64,000 nucleotides of DNA from Williamsia muralis NBRC 105860. GTDB lineage: Bacteria > Actinomycetota > Actinomycetes > Mycobacteriales > Mycobacteriaceae. The notes under the pieces are model-generated. The model ran no database searches, was not told where the DNA came from, and was given only the letters and a program-made list of their open reading frames with translations. The stretch covers positions 1 to 64,000 of the forward strand of contig NZ_BDAP01000002.1 of the NCBI RefSeq assembly GCF_001598915.1, read 5' to 3'. Below, piece after piece: positions 50,977-61,597 of the stretch (position 1 is the stretch's first letter; every line of letters starts with the position of its first letter). The position numbers and the translations under genes were made by a program.

Positions 50977-51870
50977 ATGGCAACTGGTCAGTCCGGGACA
51001 GCAACACCCGCGTGGTTCACCGCCGCCATCGAGCAGTCGCCCGACCATCGCGACGTCGAGGTCGAGGGTGCGTCGGTACATCTGCGTTGCTGGGGCGAGC
51101 CGGGCACGCCCGGTGTTGTCCTGGTGCACGGTGGTTCCGCGCACTCGGGATGGTGGGACCATGTGGCGCCACTTCTGGCCGTGTCACATCGGGTGGTCGC
51201 CCTGGACATGACGGGTCACGGCGACAGCGATGCACGCCCCGACTACCCGCTCGAGACGTGGGCCGCAGAGGTACTGGGCGCCGCCGAAGCGGGCGAGATC
51301 GCGGGCAAGCCGTATGTGGTGGGGCACAGCATGGGCGGCTGGGTGACATCGGCAGTCGGCGCTTTGCACGGTGAGTCCGTGGCGGGCATCGTGGTGATCG
51401 ACTCGCCGCTGCTCGACGAGCCGCCCGAAGAGGTGATCATCCGGCAGCTGAGCCGCAAGTCGCGGGCGTATCCGACCAAGCCCGAGATCATGGCCCGCTT
51501 CCGCACCGAACCGGCACAAGAACTGTTGTTGCCCTACGTGGCCGAGCATGTCGCCGGCGAATCGGTGCGAGACACCGAGGCCGGCTGGATGTGGAAGTTC
51601 GACCCCGACATGTTCCGCAAACGGCACGAGGGCGGCCAGCGGGTCAGGGTACGGGACTTCTTGGCGCAGGTGAGCACGCGGGCGACCTACATCCGCTGCC
51701 AGAACGGCATCGTTCCTTCGGAGACCGCCCAGGAGATCGCCGGCCTCTTCGTCCCGCGGGCCACCGTGGTCGAATTGGCCGAGGCCGGGCACCACCCGAT
51801 GATGGATCAGCCTCTGCCCCTGGTTGCCACACTGAGAACTGTTTTCGCGCACTGGGATTCGGCTCAGTGA
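50977..51870 (+). CDS. Alpha/beta-hydrolase
   Basis: From ATG 50977, with AAGGAGC upstream, the 297-residue enzyme has the oxyanion motif VLVHGGSAHSGWWD, the nucleophile elbow GHSMGGWV (Ser at about 115), an acid residue later in the core and His in EAGHHPMMDQP. A cap-like helical insert (about 150-215) separates the core halves. It could be an esterase, epoxide hydrolase or C-C hydrolase; the substrate is unknown. The MFS gene follows after 43 bp on the same strand. Confidence 0.88.
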   Translation: MATGQSGTATPAWFTAAIEQSPDHRDVEVEGASVHLRCWGEPGTPGVVLVHGGSAHSGWWDHVAPLLAVSHRVVALDMTGHGDSDARPDYPLETWAAEVLGAAEAGEIAGKPYVVGHSMGGWVTSAVGALHGESVAGIVVIDSPLLDEPPEEVIIRQLSRKSRAYPTKPEIMARFRTEPAQELLLPYVAEHVAGESVRDTEAGWMWKFDPDMFRKRHEGGQRVRVRDFLAQVSTRATYIRCQNGIVPSETAQEIAGLFVPRATVVELAEAGHHPMMDQPLPLVATLRTVFAHWDSAQ

Positions 51871-51913
51871 CATCGAGCGCCGCAACGTCGGCGATGGCGG
51901 TGCTCCACCACTG

Positions 51914-53299
51914 ATGCCAACAGAGGATGCCGGCGAGCCGCGATACCGCACCTTGTTGCTGACCCTGGGTCTGCTGACCACCATCACCGCGATCGTCAGC
52001 AGCCTCGGGGCCCCGCTGATCCCGGCCATCGCCGACGAGCACGACGTGACGCTCACCGACGCGCAGTGGGCTCTGACCGCCACCTTGCTCACCGCAGCGG
52101 TCGCGACACCGATCATCGGGAGGCTCGGAGCCGGACAGATGCGTCGGCCGACGATCATCACCGGTCTGGTCATCGTCACCCTGGGTTCGATGCTGGCCGC
52201 ACTTCCCTGGGGTTTTGCTCCGCTGTTGATCGGCCGGGCGATGCAGGGCGTCGGACTCGCGCTGGTCCCCCTTGCGATGGCCGTTGCCCGCGACGTCATC
52301 CGACCCCCCAGGATCTCGGCCGTCATCGCGATGTTGTCGGTGACAGCTGTCGCCGGTACCGGCCTCGGATACCCGCTGACGGCCGTGGTCGCCCAGACCT
52401 GGGGCTTGGCTGCCGCTTACTGGATGGGCGCCGTGCTCAGCGCCTGCACCCTGCTGATGGCGCTGAGTTTCGTTCCGCGTGCGCAGTCGGTGATCCGCGC
52501 ACCTGTGGACTGGGCAGGCGCGGTGATGCTGTCGGCCGGTACCGGGTCCACGCTCCTGGCGGTCAGCAGGGGTGAGACATGGGGCTGGACGTCGCTCCGC
52601 ACCGTTGTCCTTGCGCTGGTGGGACTTACGTTTCTCGTCGTGTGGGGGCGATGGAGTCTGCGACGCGATCACCCGCTGGTCGATCTCCGCCTGGCCACCC
52701 GCTCGGGAATCGCTGCACCGAATCTGGTGGCCTTCGGCGGTGGCATCGGTATGTACACGTTGCTGACGTTGACCATCGTGCTGGTCCAGAGTTCGGATCC
52801 TGGCTGGGGGCTTGATCATTCGGTCACCGTCGCGGGGCTGATGCTGGTGCCCTACTCGCTGACGAGTGTTGTCGGCAGCAGACTCGCGCTGGCGGCCGGC
52901 GCCAGGTACGGCCCCGACGTCCTGCTGCCTCTGGGCTCGGTTGTGTTCATGGCTTCCACTCTGGGTCTGGCCTTCGTGCACAGCAATGTGTATTGGGCTC
53001 TGGGCTGGATGGCCGTCGGTGGCCTGGGCAGCGGCTTCACGTTCTCGTCGCTGGCCGTGCTCATCGTCCCGCACGTTCCGCAGGAGGAAACCGGTAGTGC
53101 GATGGCCTTCAACATGGTGCTGCGCTATCTCGGCTTCTCGGTGGGCAGCGCGGTCAGCGTCACGTTGATGGCCGTCTACGGCGGCGGGCAACAGGGGTTT
53201 GTCTGGACGCTCGTGACCATGGCAGCGGTGTTCGCCGTTGTCGCGGTGGGTGCGTGGTTGCTGACCACTCGGCAGAGACCACCCGCGGTTCCCGCATGA
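51914..53299 (+). CDS. MFS transporter
   Basis: The 461-residue protein has about fourteen hydrophobic segments in the DHA2-like plan. Motif A is in GRLGAGQMRRPTIITG and helix 5 carries AVAGTGLGYPLTAVV. Helix 1 (VSSLGAPLIPAIADEHDVTLTDAQWALTATLLTAAVATPI) lacks the classical DHA2 LDxTxVNVALP motif, so the subfamily is uncertain. It lies behind an alpha/beta-hydrolase gene and may move its substrate or product. Its stop converges on the tRNA-Leu terminator. Confidence 0.88.
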   Translation: MPTEDAGEPRYRTLLLTLGLLTTITAIVSSLGAPLIPAIADEHDVTLTDAQWALTATLLTAAVATPIIGRLGAGQMRRPTIITGLVIVTLGSMLAALPWGFAPLLIGRAMQGVGLALVPLAMAVARDVIRPPRISAVIAMLSVTAVAGTGLGYPLTAVVAQTWGLAAAYWMGAVLSACTLLMALSFVPRAQSVIRAPVDWAGAVMLSAGTGSTLLAVSRGETWGWTSLRTVVLALVGLTFLVVWGRWSLRRDHPLVDLRLATRSGIAAPNLVAFGGGIGMYTLLTLTIVLVQSSDPGWGLDHSVTVAGLMLVPYSLTSVVGSRLALAAGARYGPDVLLPLGSVVFMASTLGLAFVHSNVYWALGWMAVGGLGSGFTFSSLAVLIVPHVPQEETGSAMAFNMVLRYLGFSVGSAVSVTLMAVYGGGQQGFVWTLVTMAAVFAVVAVGAWLLTTRQRPPAVPA

Positions 53300-53314
53300 A
53301 CCGGTCGACGCCAC

Positions 53315-53351
53315 CAAAAAGAAAAGGCCGGGAACTCTTGGTTCCCGGCCT
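53315..53351 (-). terminator. Intrinsic terminator of the tRNA-Leu gene
   Basis: On the minus strand an 11-bp perfect stem (AGGCCGGGAAC and its complement, 53325-53351) with a five-base loop is followed by TTTTCTTTTT (53316-53325). This is a classic Rho-independent terminator, unusually complete for this high-G+C genome. It lies 13 bases after the tRNA 3' end. Confidence 0.88.
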
Positions 53352-53363
53352 GATCTCATTCTG

Positions 53364-53446
53364 TGGGCGAAGGGGGACTTGAACCCCCACGTCCCGAAGG
53401 ACACTGGCACCTGAAGCCAGCGCGTCTGCCATTCCGCCACTCGCCC
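53364..53446 (-). tRNA. tRNA-Leu (anticodon CAG)
   Basis: The minus strand folds as an 83-nt class II tRNA. The acceptor GGGCGAG pairs with TTCGCCC and an A discriminator follows. The anticodon stem CTGGC/GCCAG holds the loop TTCAGGT with anticodon CAG. A long variable arm (TGTCCTTCGGGACG) and a T-arm with GGTTCAAGTC are present. The CCA end is not encoded. A tRNA-Leu next to fhaA is also found in mycobacteria. Confidence 0.95.
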
Positions 53447-53798
53447 GTGGCTGCTCGTCGGTCTTCAAACGAACTGGAAAACGGTAACATGGGCCGGCCC
53501 TGCGTCAGAAATCGGCAGCTCTGGACCGCGAGGGTGACGGGTCGAACACGCGGCGCGTCAGAGGCACGTGCGATCAGATGAGTTGTACGTCACTTCCCGC
53601 ACAGCTTTCGTGTGGGCCCATTCGGGCCGATCAGCCCACGTATTCGGCCGAAACGGACACCAGGCGTCTACTGGGACATCTGTGGCGGACGGTGCAGAAG
53701 TTCCGCCTGGAGTGTCCAACGCGGGGTGTGAGTCGCTATCATCAAACAGCACGATTGGCACGCCGACACGCTGAGAACTCGAAGGGAGGTCGTCGGTA
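53447..53798. other. Intergenic region between tRNA-Leu and fhaA
   Basis: These 352 bp contain no convincing gene. A TATCAT -10-like box lies at about 53738, ahead of fhaA, with a strong GAAGGGAGGT ribosome binding site at 53781-53790. A hairpin with GTGGGC/GCCCAC arms lies around 53609-53639. The region presumably holds the promoters for tRNA-Leu (leftward) and the fhaA operon (rightward). Confidence 0.5.
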
Positions 53799-55181
53799 GT
53801 GGGGATTCTGCAAAGAATCGAACGCAAACTCGAAGGTGCGGTAGATGACGGCTTCGCCCGGGTCTTCGGCGGCAAGGTCGCCCCGCAAGAGGTCGAGAAC
53901 GCTCTGCAACGCGAAGCCGAAGACAACTTGGAAGACCTCGGCGACGGCGGCAAGCTCGCCCCGAACGCCTACAACCTGGTGGTCAGCTCCACTGACCACC
54001 GCGAGATGGTTGCCGAGTACGAGCTCAACCGGAAGACCTTCTCCAAGCATCTCGAGAATTTCATCCGTGACAACGGATGGCAGACATACGGTGACGTGGT
54101 GGTCGAGTTCTCCCACTCACCCACCCTGCACACCGGTCAGTTCCGGGCGCGGGGCACGGTCAATCCGGACGTCCGGCCGATGCCTGTGCAACAAGCAGGC
54201 CATCGTCCTCCAGATCAATCAGGGCCGCCGTTGCCCCATCCGCCGCCCGCGGCGCCAAACCGAAACCCACAAGTAGGAGCCACTCCCATGACGCAGAACT
54301 CCGGATACGACCCCCGCGGAGGTTACGAACAGGGCTCCTACCCACCGCAGGCGGCCTACAGCCAGCAGCCCTACGAACAGGGCCAGGACAACTCCGGCGA
54401 CGGTGCGCAGGCGTACAGCCAGCAGGGTGGCTACGACCAGCAGGGCTACAACCAGGCCGGCTACGACCAGCAGGGTTACGACCAGCGTGGCTATGACCAA
54501 CGCGGTTACGACCAGCACGGTGGTTACGACCAGGCCGGGTACGACCAGGGCGCGTACCAGCAGGGCGGCCACGACCAGCAGGGCTACAACCAGGGTGGGT
54601 ACGCCCAGCCGTCGGCCAACCCGGAGCAGGGCTACGACCCGCGCAACTACCAGCAGGGTTACGACCAGGGCGGCTACCAGCAGCCCGCGTACGACCAGCA
54701 GGGTTACGACCAGGGCGGCTATCAGCAGCCCGGGTACAGCCAGAACGAGTACGACCAGCAGGGTGCCTACAACCAGCAGGCCGGCTACGCGCAGGGGTAC
54801 CCGCAACAGGGCGGGTACGACCAGCAGGGCGGCTACGACCAGCAGGCCGGTTACGCCCAGGCTCCCGGCTACGGCGCTCCCGCCGCGTACGCACCGACGG
54901 CGATCACGCTGCTGCTCGAAGACGGCAGCAACCGCACGTTCCAGCTGCGCAACGGCTCGAATGTCATCGGCCGCGGCCAGGACGCCCAGTTCCGCCTGCC
55001 CGACACCGGTGTTTCCCGTCGCCACGTCGAAATCCGCTGGGACGGCTCGAGCGCCCTTCTCAACGACCTCAACTCCACAAACGGCACCACGGTCAACGAT
55101 GTCCAGGTCAGCAGCTGGGAACTCGCAGACGGTGACCGGATCCGCGTGGGGCATTCGGACATCACCGTCCGTTTCCAGTGA
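53799..55181 (+). CDS. fhaA: FhaA: DUF3662 and FHA domain protein with Tyr/Gln/Gly-rich repeat
   Basis: The 460-residue protein starts at GTG 53799. It has an N-terminal DUF3662 domain (1-115: [23 protein letters not shown]) and a low-complexity repeat region (about 170-362) rich in Tyr, Gln, Gly and Asp. A C-terminal FHA domain (368-460) carries GRGQD, SRRHVEI and NSTNG, the phosphothreonine-binding residues. In mycobacteria FhaA binds phosphorylated MviN and PknB-family targets and regulates peptidoglycan synthesis at poles and septa. It heads the kinase/cell-shape cluster, 157 bp before fhaB. Confidence 0.95.
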   Translation: MGILQRIERKLEGAVDDGFARVFGGKVAPQEVENALQREAEDNLEDLGDGGKLAPNAYNLVVSSTDHREMVAEYELNRKTFSKHLENFIRDNGWQTYGDVVVEFSHSPTLHTGQFRARGTVNPDVRPMPVQQAGHRPPDQSGPPLPHPPPAAPNRNPQVGATPMTQNSGYDPRGGYEQGSYPPQAAYSQQPYEQGQDNSGDGAQAYSQQGGYDQQGYNQAGYDQQGYDQRGYDQRGYDQHGGYDQAGYDQGAYQQGGHDQQGYNQGGYAQPSANPEQGYDPRNYQQGYDQGGYQQPAYDQQGYDQGGYQQPGYSQNEYDQQGAYNQQAGYAQGYPQQGGYDQQGGYDQQAGYAQAPGYGAPAAYAPTAITLLLEDGSNRTFQLRNGSNVIGRGQDAQFRLPDTGVSRRHVEIRWDGSSALLNDLNSTNGTTVNDVQVSSWELADGDRIRVGHSDITVRFQ

Positions 55182-55338
55182 CGCCCGCACAAACCGTCAC
55201 TACCCAGTAGCGCGCTCCCTCGATCCGCGTGGCTCACAGCTGCTCGATGCACAAGTGAGACATCCGAATGCGTGATGGAGCGACACTGGGCCATAAGATG
55301 CACTGGACGTTGATGGCTGGCCCAGGAGGTGGAAAAGC

Positions 55339-55803
55339 GTGCAGGGCATAGTGCTGCAACTGACGCGTGTCGGCTTCTTGCTGCTGCTGTGGCTCCTGGT
55401 GTGGGCAGTACTGCGGGTCATCCGCACCGATGTGTACGCCGCCACCGGCCAACGACCCATGACGCGATACGAACGCCGCAACCGCGGCGGGTCCCCCGCC
55501 AAGGTCAAAGGCGGGGCCAGATATCTCGTGGTCACCCATGGGGCCCTGGCCAACACGAGGATCACGCTCGGCACCCAACCGGTGTTGCTCGGCCGCGCCG
55601 ACGACTCGACCCTGGTTCTCACCGACGAGTACGCCTCGGAGCGCCACGCCCGGCTGATCCGCCGGGGAGATGACTGGTATGTCGAAGACCTCGGCTCCAC
55701 CAACGGCACCTATCTCGACCGTGCGAAGGTCACCACCGCTGTGCGCGTGCCGCTCGCAACTCCGGTCAGGGTGGGCAAAACCGTGATTGAGTTGCGCCCG
55801 TGA
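55339..55803 (+). CDS. fhaB: FhaB (FipA-like) FHA-domain membrane protein
   Basis: The 154-residue protein begins at GTG 55339 with AGGAGGT upstream. One membrane helix (LTRVGFLLLLWLLVWAVLRVI, residues 8-28) precedes an FHA domain (about 70-154) with LLGRADDSTLVL, SERHARL and LGSTNGTYLD. In mycobacteria this protein recognises PknA/PknB-phosphorylated partners and helps septation under stress. Its stop overlaps pstP by 4 bases (GTGA). Confidence 0.94.
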   Translation: MQGIVLQLTRVGFLLLLWLLVWAVLRVIRTDVYAATGQRPMTRYERRNRGGSPAKVKGGARYLVVTHGALANTRITLGTQPVLLGRADDSTLVLTDEYASERHARLIRRGDDWYVEDLGSTNGTYLDRAKVTTAVRVPLATPVRVGKTVIELRP

Positions 55804-57287
55804 CCCTGGTGTTGCGCTATATCGCGCGTAGCGACCGCGGCTTGGTCCGTGCGAACAACGAAGACTCCGTGTACGCCGGTGCCCGATTGCTGGCCCTTGC
55901 CGACGGCATGGGCGGCCACGCAGCCGGTGAGGTGGCCAGCCAGCTGGTCATCCAGGCACTACGTCCCCTCGACGACGACGAGCCCGGCGGCGACCTCCTG
56001 GCGAAACTCGAAGAGGCCACCCGCCATGGCAACGAGGCGATAGCCGACCAGGTTGCCGAGGCCCCCGAACTCGACGGCATGGGCACCACCCTCACCGCCA
56101 TCCTCTTCGCGGGCTCGCGCCTGGGTCTGTGCCACATCGGCGATTCGCGCGGCTATCTGCTGCGCGATGGCCAGCTCACCCAGATCACCCGCGACGACAC
56201 GTTCGTTCAGACCCTTGTCGAAGAAGGCCGGATCACGGCCGAAGAAGCACACACACATCCGCAACGGTCGTTGATCATGCGTGCGCTCACTGGTACCGAG
56301 GTCGAGCCCACGCTGACGGTGCGCGAAGCCCGCGCCGGCGACCGCTATCTCCTGTGCAGTGACGGCCTGTCCGACGTGGTCAGCGAAGAGACCATCGCCG
56401 ACACCATGACGTCGGTGGAGAACTACCGCGACTGCGCCGACCGGCTCATCGAGCTGGCCCTGCGTGGCGGTGGCCCCGACAACGTCACCGTTGTGGTCGC
56501 CGACGTCGTCGATGTGGATTACGGCGACAGCCAGCCCATCGTCGGTGGCGCGGCCGGAGGCGACGACCAGGAGTACGTTCCCGATCCGCGTACCTCGGCC
56601 GGTCGTGCGGCGGCGCTGCGCCCGCCTGCCCAGTCGCCCCGGCGGCCGACCATCGGAACCCCCGAACCCGAACCGCCGCAAGCACACCCGCGGCGTAAAT
56701 GGATTCTCGGTGGGATCGCTCTCGCCGTGATCGCCGTCCTCATCGCCGGTGTCTTCGTGGGCCGGGCGATCGTCCGTTCGAACTATTACGTCAGCGCCGA
56801 CAACGGCGAGGTGGTGCTCTACCGCGGATTGCAGGGGTCATTCCTGGGCTTGAGCCTGCACGAGCTGAGCAAGATCACCTGCACCGGAGCCATGGACACC
56901 GACAGGCCGACGGTCACCATCGCCGACTACAACAATCGTCCCGAGAACTGCGTACCCCTGAAGGTGTCCGACCTCACCGGCACGGCGCCCGCCTCGCTCG
57001 AAGGCCGCGACCCGGTGCCTCTCGACGATGCCGAGGAACAGGTCCGCAACCTGATGGACAACCTCGTGCCGTTGTGTCCTGAAGAGGAGTCCGCCTCGGC
57101 CGAGGGCGTCACCCCGGGTCCGGCCCAGCCCGTCGCGCCGGGTACCGAGAGTCCTGTACCGCCGCCGGCAACACCGGGACAGCCCGCGCCGGTGCTCCCG
57201 CAGTCGGGCAGTGCCAGCACGCAGCCTCCGCTGACGTCCACCACCACGCCGCCCGTCACGGCCCCGGAAAACTGTCGGGGGCGCTGA
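55800..57287 (+). CDS. pstP: PstP: PP2C-family Ser/Thr phosphatase
   Basis: The 495-residue protein has an N-terminal PP2C domain (1-235). Its metal-binding acidic residues appear in [33 protein letters not shown] and [10 protein letters not shown] Pro-rich juxtamembrane stretch follows, then one membrane helix ([21 protein letters not shown], about 301-321), an extracytoplasmic domain of about 120 residues and a Pro/Thr-rich tail. It reverses PknA/PknB phosphorylation. It overlaps fhaB upstream and shares one base with rodA downstream. Confidence 0.95.
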   Translation: MTLVLRYIARSDRGLVRANNEDSVYAGARLLALADGMGGHAAGEVASQLVIQALRPLDDDEPGGDLLAKLEEATRHGNEAIADQVAEAPELDGMGTTLTAILFAGSRLGLCHIGDSRGYLLRDGQLTQITRDDTFVQTLVEEGRITAEEAHTHPQRSLIMRALTGTEVEPTLTVREARAGDRYLLCSDGLSDVVSEETIADTMTSVENYRDCADRLIELALRGGGPDNVTVVVADVVDVDYGDSQPIVGGAAGGDDQEYVPDPRTSAGRAAALRPPAQSPRRPTIGTPEPEPPQAHPRRKWILGGIALAVIAVLIAGVFVGRAIVRSNYYVSADNGEVVLYRGLQGSFLGLSLHELSKITCTGAMDTDRPTVTIADYNNRPENCVPLKVSDLTGTAPASLEGRDPVPLDDAEEQVRNLMDNLVPLCPEEESASAEGVTPGPAQPVAPGTESPVPPPATPGQPAPVLPQSGSASTQPPLTSTTTPPVTAPENCRGR

Positions 57288-58714
57288 TGTCACAGGCCGC
57301 CGTCACACAGACACCGGCTTCCGGGCCGATCCGCAACTACACAGGCCGCAACTCCGAACTGGTGTTGCTCGGCCTGTCGACGATCATCGTCTTCACCGCG
57401 CTCATCCTGGTCGAGGCTGCGCAGTCGCAGAGCATCACCTGGGAACTGGCCAAGTACATGGCCGCCTACGTCCTGCTCTACGGTTTCGCCCACCTCGTCG
57501 TACGGCGATTCGCGCCCTACGCCGATCCGCTGATCCTGCCGCTGGTGGCCACCATCAACGGTCTCGGGCTCGTCCTGATCCATCGCCTCGACCTCGGAAC
57601 CGGTCAGAACGGTGAGACCGCCAACCCCATCGACCGCACCAACGACGCCGATCAGCAGGTTCTGTGGGCGGTCCTCGGCATCATCGCGTTCGCGGCCATC
57701 CTGATCCTGATCCGCGACCACCGGACGCTGTCGCGGTACAGCTACCTGCTGGGCCTGAGCGGTCTGGTCTTCCTGGCCATCCCGGCGATCCTGCCGTCGT
57801 CGATGTCGGAGATCAACGGTTCCAAGATCTGGATTCGCACCCCGCTGTTCAACATCCAGCCAGGCGAGTTCTCGAAGATCCTGATCATCATCTTCACCGC
57901 GTCGTTGCTGGTGTCCAAGCGTGATCTGTTCACCACCGCGGGTAAGCATTTCCTCGGTATGGACCTGCCCCGCGCTCGCGACCTCGGCCCGCTGCTCGCC
58001 GCGTGGATCATCTCCATCGGCGTCCTGGCGTTCGAGGCCGACCTCGGCACCTCTCTCCTGATCTTCTCGACCATGCTGGTGATGCTGTACGTGGCGACCG
58101 AGCGGGTGAGCTGGCTGATCATCGGCGTCAGCCTGTTCGCCCTGGGCGCACTGGTCGCCTACCAGCTGTTCTCGCATCTGCAGGTGCGTGTCGCGGTGTG
58201 GCAGGACCCGTTCAGCGACTTCTACGGCCAGGGCTACCAAGTCGGCCAGAGCCTGTTCGGTCTGGCCACCGGCGGTCTGTTCGGCACCGGTCTGGGTTCC
58301 GGCCGGCCCAACATCGTGCCGTTTGCCAACACCGACTTCATCATCGCCACCATCGGCGAAGAGCTCGGCCTGGTGGGGCTCGCGGCGATCCTGCTGCTGT
58401 ATTTGGTGTTGATCGTCCGCGGTCTGCGCACCGGCATCGCCGTTCGTGACAGCTTCGGCAAGCTCCTCGCCACCGGGTTGTCGTTCACGATCGCGGTGCA
58501 GATCTTCGTGGTGGTCGGCGGCGTGACCAAGCTGATCCCGCTGACCGGCCTGACCACACCGTTCATGTCCTACGGCGGTTCATCACTGCTGGCGAACTAC
58601 ATCCTGGTCGCGTTGCTCATCCGCGTGTCCAACGCCGCACGTGAGCCCGATCCGACCAAGAAGAAGTCGACGCCCATCGCCGATGCGCCCACCGAGATGG
58701 TCAAGCGCTCATGA
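57287..58714 (+). CDS. rodA: RodA: SEDS-family peptidoglycan glycosyltransferase
   Basis: The 475-residue protein has the SEDS plan of ten or more membrane helices. Family segments are present: [37 protein letters not shown] (the Asp of the catalytic loop region), and the C-terminal [24 protein letters not shown]. RodA polymerises lipid II and works with the class B penicillin-binding protein encoded next. Translation is linked to pstP (TGATG) and to pbpA (ATGA overlap). Confidence 0.95.
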   Translation: MSQAAVTQTPASGPIRNYTGRNSELVLLGLSTIIVFTALILVEAAQSQSITWELAKYMAAYVLLYGFAHLVVRRFAPYADPLILPLVATINGLGLVLIHRLDLGTGQNGETANPIDRTNDADQQVLWAVLGIIAFAAILILIRDHRTLSRYSYLLGLSGLVFLAIPAILPSSMSEINGSKIWIRTPLFNIQPGEFSKILIIIFTASLLVSKRDLFTTAGKHFLGMDLPRARDLGPLLAAWIISIGVLAFEADLGTSLLIFSTMLVMLYVATERVSWLIIGVSLFALGALVAYQLFSHLQVRVAVWQDPFSDFYGQGYQVGQSLFGLATGGLFGTGLGSGRPNIVPFANTDFIIATIGEELGLVGLAAILLLYLVLIVRGLRTGIAVRDSFGKLLATGLSFTIAVQIFVVVGGVTKLIPLTGLTTPFMSYGGSSLLANYILVALLIRVSNAAREPDPTKKKSTPIADAPTEMVKRS

Positions 58715-60213
58715 ACATTCCCATTCGCCGCGTGGTCATCGCGGTCATGGTGATCATCCTCGTGCTGCTCGCCAACGCCACCTACGTGCAGGTGTTCAAA
58801 GCCGACAACCTGCGGGCCGACCCACGCAATCAGAGGGTGCTCCTCGACGAGTACTCGCGTCAGCGCGGCCAGATCACCGCCGGCCAGGACGTGATCGCGC
58901 AGTCGGTGCCCACCGATGACCGGCTCAAGTACCTGCGCACCTATCCGGGACCGTGGGCGCCTGCCTTTGCACCGGTCACCGGTTACTACTCGTTCCAGTA
59001 CGCGAGTTCGGGACTCGAGCAGGCCGAGGATTCCATCCTCAACGGCAACGACGACCGGCTGTTCGGACAGCGTTTCGCCGACATGTTCTCCGGTCGTGAT
59101 CCACGCGGGGGCAATGTGATCACCACCATCGACCCGCGGGCGCAACAGATCGCCTTCGACGAGATGAACAAGGGCTGCAACGGCGGTTGCCGCGGAGCCG
59201 TGGTGGCCCTGGCACCGAACACCGGCGCGATCCTGGCGATGGTGTCCACGCCGAGTTACGACCCCAACCTGCTGGCCAGCCACGACACCACCGTCCGTGA
59301 AGACGCCTGGGCCGCGTGGAATCCCACCGAGGATTCAACCGGGTTCCAGCCCATGCTCAACCGGGCCCTCAACGAGACCTACCCACCTGGTTCGACGTTC
59401 AAGGTGATCACCGCTGCCGCTGCGCTCGAGCAGGGCATCGGCCAAGACGAACGCCTTACGGCGGCAAGCAGTTACACGCTGCCGCAGACCGAAACCGGAC
59501 TGACCAACTACGGCGGTCAGACCTGTCCAGACTCCAGCGGTGGCCAGGTGACGATGCATCAGGCCCTCGAATACTCGTGCAACACAGCGTTTGTGCAACT
59601 GTCCACCGAGAAACTGCAGAACCCGATCGAAGCGGTCAAGAACCAGGCCAACGCTTTCGGTGTCGACACCGAACTACCCGACACCCCGCTGCCCGTCTCC
59701 GAATCGTCGGTCGGCCCGATCCCTGACCTCGCCGCTCTCGGCCAGAGCTCCATCGGCCAACGTGATGTGCGGTTCACCCCACTACAGAACGCGATGATCG
59801 CCGCGACCATCGCCAACGGTGGGGTTCGCATGCAGCCGTACCTCGTGGACAAGTTGCAGGGTCCGGACCTCAAGACCCTGAACACCACCCGGCCCAACTC
59901 GCTCAACGAGCCGATCAGCGCTCAGACCGCCGCGACCCTGACCGAGATGATGATCGACTCCGAACGCAACACCCGCGGATCCGGCGGGCCGGTGTCGATC
60001 GCATCGAAGACCGGCACCGCCGAGCACTCCAACACCCAAGGCACCGATGAGACCCCCTACGCCTGGTACATCGCGTTCGGTCCGTCGAGCAATGCCAAGG
60101 TGGCGGTGGCGGTGATCGTCGAGAACGGCGACGGCGGACTACAGGCAACGGGCGGCTCGTCAGCCGCCCCTATCGGGCGTGCCGTGATCAACGCGCTCGC
60201 AGGTGAGAGGTGA
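58711..60213 (+). CDS. pbpA: PbpA: class B penicillin-binding protein (transpeptidase)
   Basis: The 500-residue protein has an N-terminal membrane anchor ([22 protein letters not shown]), a dimerisation domain and a transpeptidase domain. The active-site motifs are SxxK (STFK, Ser228-Lys231), SxN (SCN, 289-291) and KTG (433-435). It cross-links peptidoglycan and is paired with RodA; in mycobacteria it is a PknB substrate required for septation. It overlaps rodA by 4 bases and is followed by pknA after 4 bases. Confidence 0.95.
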   Translation: MNIPIRRVVIAVMVIILVLLANATYVQVFKADNLRADPRNQRVLLDEYSRQRGQITAGQDVIAQSVPTDDRLKYLRTYPGPWAPAFAPVTGYYSFQYASSGLEQAEDSILNGNDDRLFGQRFADMFSGRDPRGGNVITTIDPRAQQIAFDEMNKGCNGGCRGAVVALAPNTGAILAMVSTPSYDPNLLASHDTTVREDAWAAWNPTEDSTGFQPMLNRALNETYPPGSTFKVITAAAALEQGIGQDERLTAASSYTLPQTETGLTNYGGQTCPDSSGGQVTMHQALEYSCNTAFVQLSTEKLQNPIEAVKNQANAFGVDTELPDTPLPVSESSVGPIPDLAALGQSSIGQRDVRFTPLQNAMIAATIANGGVRMQPYLVDKLQGPDLKTLNTTRPNSLNEPISAQTAATLTEMMIDSERNTRGSGGPVSIASKTGTAEHSNTQGTDETPYAWYIAFGPSSNAKVAVAVIVENGDGGLQATGGSSAAPIGRAVINALAGER

Positions 60214-60217
60214 CCGG

Positions 60218-61597
60218 GTGAGTTTGCAGGGTGGCACGACCATCGCAGGCCGGTATCGGCTGATGCGGTTGATCGCGACCGGAGGCATGGGCCAGGTGTG
60301 GGAAACCATGGACACCAGGCTCGATCGGCGCGTGGCCGTCAAGGTCCTCAAGGCCGAGTTCTCCGACGACCCCGAATTCCTGGAACGGTTCCGCACCGAG
60401 GCCCGGACCACCGCGCAGCTGAACCACCCCGGGATCGCCAACGTCTTCGACTACGGCGAGGCGCAGGATCCGGGTGCGGGTTCGGTGGCCTATCTGGTGA
60501 TGGAATTGGTCAACGGGGAGCCGCTCAACGCGGTGCTGTCGCGCGTCGGCCGGCTGTCATTGAACAATTCCCTCGACATGCTCGAGCAGACCGGCCGGGC
60601 GCTCAAGGCCGCCCACGACGCCGGTCTGGTGCACCGCGACGTCAAGCCCGGCAACATCCTCATCACTCCCACCGGCCGGGTGAAGATCACCGACTTCGGT
60701 ATCGCCAAGGCAGTGGATGCGGCGCCGGTCACCCAGACCGGAATGGTCATGGGCACAGCGCAATACATCTCGCCTGAGCAGGCGCTCGGCGAAGACGCAA
60801 CCGCCGCGTCCGATGTGTACTCACTCGGCATCGTCGGCTATGAGGCGATCGCAGGCCGCCGTCCGTTCCTCGGTGACGGCGCCATCACCGTGGCGATGAA
60901 GCACATCCGCGAAGAGGCACCACCGCTTCCGACCGACCTCCCGGTCAATGTCCGGGAACTGATCGAGATCACCATCGCGAAGGACCCCAAACAGCGGTAC
61001 GCCGATGGCGGCGAGTTCGCCGATGCGGTGGCTGCGGTGCGCGCGGGCCGTCGGGCGCCGTTGCCAGGCACCGCCGCCGCGGCGGGAGCCCGGCCGGCCA
61101 CCGCGATGATGGCCCCGATGACGGGTGCGACCCGTCCCACGCCGCCGCCGCAGCACCGTGCCGTGGTCGCACCGGTGCCGGTGGATCGCCAAGACGGCTG
61201 GTCCACAGGGCAGAAGGCGCTCGCCGCCGCGGCCGTACTCCTGCTGCTCGGTGCGCTGGTCCTGGTCGGCTTCCTGATCCTCAACTCCGATGACACCACC
61301 GGCGACGTCCCGACGAGGTCGACGACACCGACCACGACGACAACAACGAGGACCACCACGCCTCCGCCGACGACCACCGAAGAAACCACCACCGAAGAAA
61401 CCACGACCACAACAACGCGTACGACCACAACAACCACTGAAGAAACGACGACGACCACCGAGTCGACGACCGGTGGATTCACCTTGCCGAGCATTCAGAT
61501 CCCCGGCCTGCCGGCTCGGGAGAGCGATGACCAGCTCGGCCAGGGCGACGAACAGGCCAGTACGAGTGCGCAGCCCGAACCACAGGATGGTGGTTGA
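60218..61597 (+). CDS. pknA: PknA: membrane Ser/Thr protein kinase with Thr-rich tail
   Basis: From GTG 60218 (an alternative GTG is at 60203) the kinase has 459 residues. Catalytic Lys42 (VAVKVLK), HRD (139-141), DFG (159-161) and activation-loop Thr172 and Thr174 ([18 protein letters not shown]) are intact. A Pro/Ala-rich linker leads to one membrane helix (about 333-355). The extracytoplasmic tail has an almost pure Thr stretch (about 360-417). PknA phosphorylates division and envelope proteins. Its stop shares one base with the pknB start. Confidence 0.95.
   Translation: MSLQGGTTIAGRYRLMRLIATGGMGQVWETMDTRLDRRVAVKVLKAEFSDDPEFLERFRTEARTTAQLNHPGIANVFDYGEAQDPGAGSVAYLVMELVNGEPLNAVLSRVGRLSLNNSLDMLEQTGRALKAAHDAGLVHRDVKPGNILITPTGRVKITDFGIAKAVDAAPVTQTGMVMGTAQYISPEQALGEDATAASDVYSLGIVGYEAIAGRRPFLGDGAITVAMKHIREEAPPLPTDLPVNVRELIEITIAKDPKQRYADGGEFADAVAAVRAGRRAPLPGTAAAAGARPATAMMAPMTGATRPTPPPQHRAVVAPVPVDRQDGWSTGQKALAAAAVLLLLGALVLVGFLILNSDDTTGDVPTRSTTPTTTTTTRTTTPPPTTTEETTTEETTTTTTRTTTTTTEETTTTTESTTGGFTLPSIQIPGLPARESDDQLGQGDEQASTSAQPEPQDGG

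Noticed and set aside
51644-53440. 598-codon open frame on the minus strand across the MFS gene and tRNA-Leu
   Set aside because: It crosses a tRNA gene and a terminator, has repetitive Arg/Gln/Gly shadow composition and no family similarity.
53364-53446. tRNA-Leu as an integration site of a mobile element
   Set aside because: No integrase gene and no repeat of the tRNA 3' end was noticed on either side.
54403-54870. Short tandem repeats that might suggest a CRISPR array or minisatellite
   Set aside because: The repeats are in frame in fhaA, code for Tyr-Asp-Gln-Gln-Gly units and vary in length; there are no constant-length spacers.
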